Below are positions 1 to 20,896 of a stretch of DNA of 20,896 nucleotides, in pieces (position 1 is the stretch's first letter; each line of letters starts with the position of its first letter). The stretch spans positions 1-20,896 of the forward strand of contig CALSCQ010000320.1 in NCBI GenBank assembly GCA_943704525.1, given 5' to 3'. The notes beneath the pieces were generated by a model that worked only from the letters and a program-made list of their open reading frames with translations, made no database searches and was not told the DNA's origin. The stretch is from Pigoraptor vietnamica (lineage: Eukaryota > Opisthokonta > Filasterea). Position numbers and translations under genes: made by a program.

Positions 1-78
<78 letters not shown>

Positions 79-79
79 T

Positions 80-116
<37 letters not shown>

Positions 117-311
117 TCTGTGTGTGTGTGTGTGTGTGTGTGTCTGTGTGTGTGTGTGTGTGTGTGTGCGTGCGTGCGTGTGTGCGTGCGTGTGTGTGTG
201 TGTGTTTGTGTATGTCTGCAATGTCGTTTCCTGTGTGTCTGCATGTCGTTTCTAGTGACTCACACCCATGCCCCTGTTTGTTGCCTTGTTACTCACCTCG
301 ACTGCCTGCAG
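1..311 (+). repeat. TG-rich microsatellite inside the left-edge intron of the Furry-like gene
   Basis: Positions 1 to about 227 are almost only TG dinucleotides: pure up to about 76, then broken by scattered C and by short CG steps. The remaining bases, to 311, lead into a good acceptor (a pyrimidine-rich stretch ending CTGCCTGCAG), and the exon opens at 312. The tract is therefore most simply the 3' part of an intron whose start lies left of the window. Open frames made of alternating Met/Cys/Val across the repeat are not coding. Confidence 0.9.
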
Positions 312-3044
312 ATTGGCCCCGAGCACTACCAGCAGCCCGTCCTCAAGGTCCTCCACGGCCTCATCCGCAACGCCAACCTCTCGACGAGCAGCCTGCGCGG
401 GTGCAGCGGTCCCGTGATGGCTTCGATCGCGCGCATGCTGCGATCGCCCCTGTGGGAAGAGGCACTGCGCGTCCTCGACGCCGCCATGTACATATCGAAA
501 GTTGGCGCCATGTCGCCCGCGCTGCAGACGGCGTCGCGTGGAGGCTTCACTCGCAAGGAGTCGCTCTCGGCGCAGTTTCTGGGGCTGAACCCGTGGCGAC
601 ACCCGCAGCAGTGCCAAGCCACCGTCCGAAACCGACTCACCATGCTTGTGCGGACGTTCTCGAACCGCGGGACGCCTGCGCAGCGCCCATCCGCGCCGAT
701 TGTGTTCCGCTCGGAGGAGGAGGAGGCCGCGCTGGTGGCCGACGAGATGTTTGCGAACGGCGGCGACGGCGGTGGCGAACGCTCGGCAGCGGACGACGTC
801 GTGCAGACGGTCCTCGGGGCGGGCGCGCCGGACTTTGGGCTTCTTGAGACGGAGCAGTTCTTCACCGACTTTGACTTTCTCACGGAAGCCCTCGAACAGG
901 TGGAGAAAGAGGAGGCGGCGGAGCGGCTGCGCACGCGGTCGGAGAGCACCCTCATGGACAACACGAGCGCGGCAGGCTCGAACACGGCCGTGCGCTCTCG
1001 CTCGGCGACGGACGAGTCGGATGGGAGTGTCCTCAGCCGCTCTCTGCCTCACACCGAACTGCTCACGGCCATGCGTACGGTGAGCCCATCGTCCCGACCG
1101 GCCGAGTTCGAGGACGCGCAGGTGCGCGCTGCCGCTTCCGCGGTGCCTCCGGAAATTGCCGTGTCTCCCGCGCTGGAGCGCCGCATTTCTCTGCCGGCGT
1201 CCGCTGCGCCGAGCCTTGGCGAGTCGCCCACGTCGGGACTGCGGACGCTCCGCGCGCAGCGTGCCATTAGCGCCCCCCTACACCCCTCGCCCACTCTGCG
1301 TTCGACAACGCCGGGCAGCAACACGCCCGCTGTGTGCGAAGAGGGAGACGAGCTTCCTCCGCCACCCGCGGACATGACGACTGCGCAGTCGCCGCCCAAT
1401 GCCCCGAACGTGGACGCGGCTGTGGCGGCCGCCGAAGCAGACCTGGCCGCCTCGGGAGGCGTGCGCCGCTTGTCGCAACTCATGTACCAACAGATTCTGC
1501 AGCGCACGCCCAGCGTCGACTCGCCAACGGCCGACCGCCGCACGGCGCCCGTTCCGCACCTCCGCGTCACTCGCTCGCCGTCGGAGACCGATGCGGCGCC
1601 GCCGGGGCCGGGCACGTACGCCCCACAGCCCAAACTGCCCAACGGCCAGAAGCCGCCGGTGGCCCCGAAGCGTCCGCGCGGGCTCAGCGAGCCGCCGCCG
1701 AAGTCGCCGCAGCCGCAGCGCATGGGATTGCCCGTGCAGCTACCTCAGCCGACGCCGTCGATTGCCGAGGACTTGCGCATGGCTGGGCGTGCGGTCCCCG
1801 ACGCCGCCCACGCGCAGGCTGTCGGCGCCGCGGCGGCCGAGTGGGCGGAACACGTGAGCCGTTGCATGGCGGACGCGCCCAAGTGCCCCCTTGCCGGCGA
1901 AACGGCGCCTGCGTTTGTGCGCATGTACAGCGCGCTGCTGGTGGGGCACCGCGCCATTCTCGCTTCGGTGCTCAGCGTGCTCGGCGAGATTGCGCCGGAC
2001 CTTGTCGCGCGGATGTGCTCGCACATTGACGTGCTGCTTGCGATCGACCTGCCCTACGTCTTTGCGAACGCGGACGCGGTGCGTTTCTCGCGCCCTCCGT
2101 TCGTGTCTTGCATGGAGACGCTGTCCTGTCGCATCTGTGCGGGCGCTGATTGTGACCGTATTTAGCGTGAATTATGTGTCTGTTGCATGGGTGGCCTGCA
2201 ATGTCGCGTCGCTCCTTCTCATCTCGCGTCGAATTTTCAGGCCGAGCACATGCACCTTGCCGAGGCGCACAACACGCTCCTCCTTGAAATTTCGGAGCGC
2301 GTCAACACGTACGTCGCGAAGCGGGCTGCCCTCGCGCAGCAGGTTGCCGAGGCGGGCGGCCGTTCGGTGCAAATACTGGCCGACGGCATCCTCTACAATA
2401 TCCTCAGGGATGCCCTCAAGCTCCACTCGGAGCTCGTCAACATTCTGTCGGCGTACGGACGTGTTGTGGACGTCTTCGCGGCAGGGCGGAAGTTGCCGAC
2501 TGGAGAGGTGCGTCGCGTGTGTGCGAGGGCGATGGCACCATGATGTTCTCTCCTGTGCGCAGAGGTGTCAGAGATGTGCCATTGCTTACATTGTTTTCCT
2601 CCGCCCCAGGTAACGGACATCACATCCCAACTGAGCGCCGCGCGCGAGCTTCTCCGCCGCGCGCCCCCCCTCGGCGTCCCCGAATCAATGGACATGTCCG
2701 CGTTCGACCCCTCGAGCGAGCAGTCGCTTGCGGAGGCGACGCAGGTGATCGTGAGCTCGTTGCGGTCGCCCATTGCGTGCGGACAGGCGCCGGCGCTGCT
2801 CCGTGCATTCCGCGCCCTCTTTGGCCCGGGCTCTTTCTATCCGGGCCTCGATGGCGATTCTGAGCCCACGGCACTGCTGGCAGTTATGGCGTCCGAGTGT
2901 GCGCGCGAGGCCGGCGGCCCTGTCGTCGCTGCAGTCGCGCGTGAGCGCCTGTCGGACACGTGCCGCTCCCTTACCGAGGAGACTGCGCAGATTCTTGCGG
3001 CAGTGCAGGCTGACCGCAGGGTGCGACGTGCATCGGTGGCGTAG
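312..3044 (+). CDS. Furry / Tao3 / MOR2-family cell-morphogenesis protein, C-terminal part (5' end outside window)
   Basis: Three exons splice in phase 0: 312-2078, 2241-2507 and 2610-3044 (stop TAG), giving the last 822 residues. Furry proteins are very large HEAT/Armadillo-like scaffolds that work with NDR/LATS kinases and MOB proteins in polarised growth, cilia and the cytoskeleton. The identification rests on two blocks. At 312-500, a helical repeat of the form YQQPVLKVLHGLI, ending in LWEEALRVLDA, matches the 'WEALxVLxxL' block of plant and animal members. At about 823-925, FGLLETEQFFTDFDFL followed by an acidic helix matches the FGVxxDFDFLxxELE block of animal Furry. Between and after them is a long disordered Ser/Pro/Ala-rich linker with a proline-rich segment (VAPKRPRGLSEPPPKSP, around 1655-1710). 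The last two exons look helical and may form coiled coils, as in animal Furry C-termini. Donors are GTGCGT. Family assignment is firm; detailed function is inferred. Confidence 0.82.
2079..2240 (+). other. Intron of the Furry-like gene (162 bp, phase 0)
   Basis: The donor GTGCGT follows the Asn-Ala-Asp-Ala codons, and the acceptor GAATTTTCAG precedes Ala-Glu-His. The upstream frame runs into a TAG at 2163-2165 inside this interval, so splicing is needed to reach the conserved helical exon. Confidence 0.8.
2508..2609 (+). other. Intron of the Furry-like gene (102 bp, phase 0)
   Basis: The donor GTGCGT follows Thr-Gly-Glu. The acceptor sits at the end of a pyrimidine-rich stretch (TTTTCCTCCGCCCCAG), and the next exon opens Val-Thr-Asp-Ile. 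The reading frame continues to the stop at 3042-3044. Confidence 0.8.
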
Positions 3045-3453
3045 TCTGATGCTCGCTTGTTGAGCTTCAAATGTGTTTGTAAGTGCGGCGTATGTTTGCT
3101 GTGCCGTATCATTGTTCATGCGTCTGTGTGCGTCGCGCGCGTGTGTGCGTGTGTGCGTGAGTTCAAGCGCGTTGGCGGCTGCGTGCGGCGCGCGTCGGGA
3201 GCAATCTATCAATGCATCTCTGAGACATTTTGCAGTGTAATGCAAACTGTATAGGTGACTTGGCCTCACGCACGCACGCACACGCACACGCACACGCAAA
3301 CGAAATGCAATGCGACGCGCACACCAACTGCAAAGCCGCCCCAAAGCGCGGCCGTCGTTGCGGTCAATGTGACAGACGACAATCAAACACAAATTTCAAA
3401 GGAAAACCAAATGCGCACAGTACGACGTGAGCGCACCCATGGGGCACCCGTTT
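3045..3453. other. Tail-to-tail intergenic spacer
   Basis: This 409-bp stretch separates the stop codons of two convergent genes and must hold both 3' UTRs and poly(A) sites. It contains a mixed GTGTGC-rich patch (about 3120-3165) and a CACGCA/CACGCAAA run (about 3268-3302). No AATAAA hexamer, RNA gene or conserved frame was seen. Confidence 0.7.
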
Positions 3454-16694
<13,241 letters not shown>

Positions 16695-17382
16695 TCCTCA
16701 CGGGGCCGAGGGTGGCAGAGCACTACCGCATTGTTACGAGGCAAGTCTAACGCGCGAGCTTCGACAGTTCGGCGCTGTGTGCCACCGTCACCTTTCGAGT
16801 CGCAATCGAATGCGGCGAGCGTTGTGCACAGCGACGCCCTTCGCGAAAGTGAGAACAAGGAGGGCGCGTGCGGAGAGTGCGCTGGCGAAAGTATGATTAG
16901 TGGCGAGAAAGCGCATCGTTTGGCGATTACATTCAAGTTGCTCCACTCAGGTCGACTGTCAGCCACCAAGTTACCGAGGTGAACGCAATGTGGCCATGCG
17001 ACTGTTTTGTGCCACTTTTACGCCACTTTCAAATTAATTTTCACGGCGTACCCAAAAACGGAAAATACCAGTCCGGGCTCGGAATGTGGGTAGCAACACG
17101 GTACTGAAATACAGGCGTTGATAAATATGTACTAATCTCATATCAGCTCTATCCACATTATGAATGACATAAAGTAGATTTACTGTTGAGGTAACACCTG
17201 GTTGTTACTCATACAAACCGACACCACTCGTACACCCAAAATTGTTTGATATTTGTAATTTGACGTGTTGTGACTGTGCGTTGAATGCATCTTCATTCGC
17301 ACTTGCCGTTGGTCGTAAGGGACGGGTCGCACGCCGAAGGTCAACACTCCCATACATCTTCGCGGGGCCTAAATTTAGTGGC
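16695..17382. promoter_or_regulatory. Intergenic region with probable promoter of the receptor gene
   Basis: 688 bp lie between the receptor start codon and the stop codon of the synthetase gene on the same strand. The part at about 16980-17260 is clearly AT-richer than anything else in the window. On the - strand it contains a TATA-like stretch (CATATTTATC, about 17122-17131). The region must hold the receptor's 5' UTR and promoter and the synthetase 3' UTR. No RNA gene or further conserved frame was seen. Confidence 0.5.
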
Positions 17383-20192
17383 TCAGCCGCGCGTGATCCA
17401 CAGCTTCAACTCCGCCTGCTTAATCTGCGCCGCGAGATATGCAAATGTCACAAGTTAGAGGACTCGCTGAGAGATTGCAATGCGAGCACTTTCGCACCTT
17501 GGAGTCGTCGGCGATGATATGGACGGCATCCGCGGGCATATCCGCCTTGGCCAGCAGCGGCTGCTTGAGGGCCTTGCGGAGGAAGTCGGCCTGCGTCGTG
17601 GCGATGACCTCCGCGAGGCGCACCTCGGGGTCGTCCTTGGGCACGGCGTAGTAGATGTTGATCGGGTCCGTCGGCTTGAGATTGGCCTGCGAACACACTT
17701 GCCTGTGAGTGACATGGCATATACTGTGCGGATGCCTCGTTCTCATCAATGGAGCCCCGTATGAGCTCGCGGAGGAGCAACCGCGCGTGGACGAGCGATG
17801 CCAAAGTCAACGACGCACCTTCTTGCGCAGCTTCTGCACACGGTTCTTTGTCTCGCGCGCGGTGCCCTCGTCGCGCATCGCCTGGTCCGGCTTGACGTCG
17901 AGCAGGACGAGGACGTCGCTGTCCGAGTTCGAGTCGTAGCGGTCGCCGCCCTGGGCAAACACACGCACAATCTACAGAAGCAAGCGTACGTAAGAAAAAT
18001 GGCCCACCCTAACCCTAACCCTAACCCACTCCACAGTACTTTCCAGCGACTTTCAACAAGGTCCGCCCCACACCTTGATGTCGTCGGCCCCAAGGGTCTC
18101 GCCCTCGACAACAATCTTGCCGCTCTGCTGGAAGGCGCGGATTTCGTCGCTGCCGAGCGCTGCGGCAATATACATCTCGAAATGAGCAAGAACCGCCGTG
18201 CAATCACATGCGCTGAGTGAGCAGCGACCGCTCAACGCAACCCAGTCGCTATGTACAACCACACGGACATCCCCGCGCATCCGAAACAAAGTCATGCACG
18301 CGCACCCTTGATGGCCTTCCCGACGGCCTGGAACTTGGCCTTGAGCGTCTTGCCCAGCTGAGGGTTCGCCTCGGCGCGGTACGAGATGCCAAACTCAGCC
18401 TCGTTCGCCGTCACGGTGAGCTTGCGCACGTTCAGCTCCTGCGACACGGCAAGAGAACGAACGTGCGTCAGCGGCGTGTGTTGGCGTCACAGTGCACTGA
18501 ATTTCAAAACTCACGTCGGCAATGTAATCGCCCAGCGACTCGATGTCCCGGCGATACTCCTCGCTCGGGTGGATGATGACGAGCTCGGGGAGGGGGTACT
18601 GCGAGACCGAACAACACAGCACTTAGAGACAGTAACAGGTATGCCGTCTACCGCAAGGATTGCCGGCCACAGCAAAAGCAAGCGAGCGCACCTTGATCGG
18701 GAACGTCTTGCGCTCGCGCACAACGCGCGCAAGGTCAATGACCGTCTGCATGCGCTCCACGGCACGCACAATCGCCGACTCGGCGGCGTCGGGCTCACGT
18801 GACTCGGGCACGAGGAGGAAGTGGATGCTCCTGCGAAAGGTCATAGGCACACGTTAGACGTCTCCCAAAACTCAATGCAAGCTCACTCGGCCGTGTACCC
18901 ACCGGACGTCGACGCCCTCGAGCTCGGGCTTGGCGAGGAACTTGCGCAGGTGGTGGAACATGAACTCCGTGAGGAAAGGCGTAAACGGCGCCTGGGAGAA
19001 GCGAGAGGTCAGCTGACAGATCCAACGCGCCGATTGCGCGTGTGGCGTGCAGAGTGCGAGCGTGCGCATATGGCTCACATGATGACGCACGAATTCGTCA
19101 CAACACTAAATACGCGACACCGAAGTCGTCGCCGTACCATCAGCTTGGCCATCGTGAAGAGGACCTCGAACAGCGTCGCGAGTGCCTTGGTGCACTCGTC
19201 GAGGCCAGAGTCGCCCTGCGGTCGTTCAACGTCAGCAACAGGGCGCACAGGACCACGAAGACAAGGTGACAGAGCGAGACGAAGGCATGGCGACAAGGCG
19301 AGACAAGGTCACTCACCCGGAGGCGCTTCCTGTTCGCGCGGACATACCAGTTCGTGAGGTTGTCAATGTACTTCAGGAGGCGAGGGACGACCGTGTAGAG
19401 GCGGTAAGCTGCGGGAGGCACAAGGAGAAAGCAGCAGCCACATCAGAACCACGACATCCTCAACGAGGGATACCCGCGGAGCATCGAAGCAACTGCGAGC
19501 GATGCCAGACAGTCTGCAAGCGCGCGGCACGTGGCCAACACAACAGCGCGAGAGACGCACCGGCCATCTCCTGGCGCACAAACTTGATCAGCGTGTGCGT
19601 GAACGCGAGGATCCAGCGGTCCATGCGGTTCTCCGACGCAACGACCGTCGACGGGTCGTACTTGAAGTGCACGCCATCCATCTGCAGAAAAAAACAACAC
19701 GCCGGTCGGTGCTGCACGGGACGTTGCGAGTGACGACGGATGCGCATGGTAACGCAAACTGCACGCACCTTGGCGAGGCGGTCCGTGTTCTGCAGGAAGA
19801 AGCGGAAGGCATTGTACCACGGCAGAAGGACGTCCTTGACGACGTCGCGCACGCCCTCTTCCTTGAACCTGCACAGCGCACGCATCAGTAGCAGCCAATA
19901 ACCAGCGCACCATGCGCCAGGAGCACGCAGGCAGCCTCCAAACCAAACTGCATTGGTCCTCCTATTCGCATACTGCCACACAAGGCCCACCTGAGGGACT
20001 CGGCGCGGACGACGGGCGAGTTGATCAGGTACACACGGAGGGCGTCCGAGCCGTACTTGTTGATGACCTCCAGGGGGTCAGGATAGTTCTTCTTGCGCTG
20101 CGTGCAAAGGGACTTTTGTTAGCAGGCGTGCACAAGACCAAAAATCGAGGAGAATTTCGTGTACGTCTGAGTGTGCGAGTGTGAGTGTGCTC

Positions 20193-20246
<54 letters not shown>

Positions 20247-20870
20247 GCGTATGTGTGTGTGTGCGTGAGTGTGTACGCATAAGAAAGAGGGGGGGGAGGA
20301 ATTGCTGTGGTGTAATCAGCGCACCTTGGACATCTTCTGGCCGTCCGCGGCGAGGACGAGGCCGTTGACGATGAGGTTCTTGAAGGGCGGCTGGTCAAAG
20401 AGCGCCGTCGAGATCACAAGCAGCGTGTAGAACCACCCGCTGTTGCGCAGCCAGGCACGTGTCAGCCGTCACGATGTCCGTTTACAAACCAACAATACGA
20501 AGCAGTCTTTTCTTCCTTCGACGCAGCGCACTTAAAAAGGTCAACCACTCACCGCGTCTGGTCGAGACCCTCCGCGATGAAGTCGGCGGGGAAGGACTGC
20601 TCAAACGCCTTCTTGTTCTCGAAGGGGTAGTGCGACTGGTGTGCGCATGCAGTGCGTGAGTGCAAGAGTGCGTACGACATCGATGGTGCATCCAGACATG
20701 CAGAGCACACGAGATGTTAGAAGCGAAGAGAGACAGAAACCCCATTCCGGCCCCTCACCTGCGCGTACGGCATGCTGCCGGACTCAAACCAGCAGTCGAA
20801 CACCTCCGGGGTGCGGCGGAGGACGCCCTTGCCCATGCGCGAAGGAATGGTGATGTTGTCGATGAACTCG
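17383..20870 (-). CDS. IARS1: Isoleucyl-tRNA synthetase, cytosolic eukaryotic type, C-terminal part (5' end outside window)
   Basis: Sixteen exons splice in phase: 20759-20870, 20553-20635, 20325-20439, 19991-20097, 19769-19868, 19561-19681, 19317-19408, 19138-19215, 18903-18991, 18692-18830, 18515-18598, 18306-18438, 18074-18159, 17819-17971, 17498-17686 and 17383-17424 (stop TGA). They give the last 573 residues. The enzyme charges tRNA-Ile with isoleucine in the cytosol. Clear class Ia marks are [16 protein letters not shown], then [14 protein letters not shown], the KMSKR catalytic loop (KMSK at 20325-20336, its Arg in the next exon), [30 protein letters not shown] and the tRNA-binding start [15 protein letters not shown]. 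The HIGH motif and the editing domain would lie beyond the right edge. The C-terminus is short and ends [13 protein letters not shown], so it looks closer to fungal length than to the extended vertebrate form. Introns are 60-230 bp. Confidence 0.95.
18007..18027. repeat. Short interstitial telomeric array, 3.5 copies of CCCTAA
   Basis: A perfect run of CCCTAA units (TTAGGG on the gene's strand) lies inside the synthetase intron at 17972-18073, between the exons encoding ADDIK and IVRVFAQGG. It is the vertebrate/opisthokont-type telomere motif. Its small size and intron position fit a repair insertion. Confidence 0.9.
20171..20276. repeat. (TG)n microsatellite in a synthetase intron
   Basis: A pure GT run from about 20197 to 20240, flanked by degenerate GTGCGT and GTGAGT steps, occupies the middle of the 227-bp intron 20098-20324. 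That intron separates the KMSK and RKKNYPDP exons. It resembles the left-edge TG tract. Confidence 0.93.
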
Positions 20871-20896
20871 CTGGGGGGTGGGGGGGGGGGGGGGGG
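20871..20896 (-). repeat. Poly-G run (poly-C on gene strand) at an intron 3' end and window edge
   Basis: On the coding strand this reads a C tract, an A, more C and then AG, an acceptable acceptor for the exon that opens at 20870. The homopolymer continues off the window. Confidence 0.75.

Noticed and set aside
1-255. Open frames of alternating Met/Cys/Val at the left edge
   Set aside because: Produced by the TG dinucleotide repeat; an acceptor site and a conserved exon start only at 312.
3057-3430. Small open frames in the tail-to-tail spacer
   Set aside because: Short, low-complexity (Cys/Val or His/Ala runs from GTGTGC and CACGCA), with no motif and no good splice partner.
16695-17382. 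Search for a tRNA or small RNA gene in the intergenic region
   Set aside because: No cloverleaf-compatible A and B box pairing or other recognisable RNA structure was found by eye.
18007-18027. CCCTAA run considered as a chromosome end
   Set aside because: It is only 3.5 units and is flanked on both sides by properly spliced exons of one synthetase gene.

Overview
The window is nuclear DNA from a GC-rich, compactly organised eukaryote. Genes are cut by many short introns (about 60-320 bp) with GT-AG ends, donors are mostly GTGNGN, and the standard genetic code fits. The gene set (a Furry-family protein, a neurofibromin-type RasGAP module, a mucin/dystroglycan-like ectodomain, cytosolic isoleucyl-tRNA synthetase) suggests a unicellular protist, perhaps near opisthokonts, apusomonads or amoebozoans. 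The exact taxon cannot be fixed from the sequence alone. Both window edges fall in low-complexity intron sequence ((TG)n on the left, poly-G on the right).

Layout. (1) 1-311: TG-rich intron, then 312-3044 (+): the last three exons of a Furry/Tao3/MOR2-type gene. (2) 3045-3453: short tail-to-tail intergenic spacer. (3) 3454-16694 (-): one very large nine-exon gene that I could splice in frame from start to stop, giving a predicted protein of 3,925 aa. (4) 16695-17382: intergenic, partly AT-rich, probably the promoter of the large gene and the 3' flank of the next. (5) 17383-20870 (-): the last 16 exons of cytosolic-type isoleucyl-tRNA synthetase, cut at the right edge.

The main discovery is gene 3. 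Its predicted order is: signal peptide, beta-propeller-like region, about 1,500 aa of Ser/Thr/Ala/Pro-rich mucin, a dystroglycan-type cadherin-like (CADG) module with a SEA-like module, a second mucin stretch, a second CADG-like plus SEA-like pair with a Gly-Ser site like the SEA autocleavage motif, one transmembrane helix followed by a basic stop-transfer run, two tandem RasGAP domains that both keep the arginine finger, and a disordered tail. This looks like a surface receptor or adhesion molecule wired directly to Ras inactivation. It resembles plexin in logic (propeller outside, GAP inside) and dystroglycan in the outer part (mucin-CADG-SEA-TM). I know of no described family with this combination. 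The neighbouring genes are unrelated in function and there is no operon logic.

The introns carry a striking set of simple repeats: (TG)n, a 74-nt A/T homopolymer, a 64-bp minisatellite, a (GA)n tract inside a 152-bp duplication, and a short interstitial telomeric CCCTAA array. Long open frames antisense to the mucin exon are shadows.
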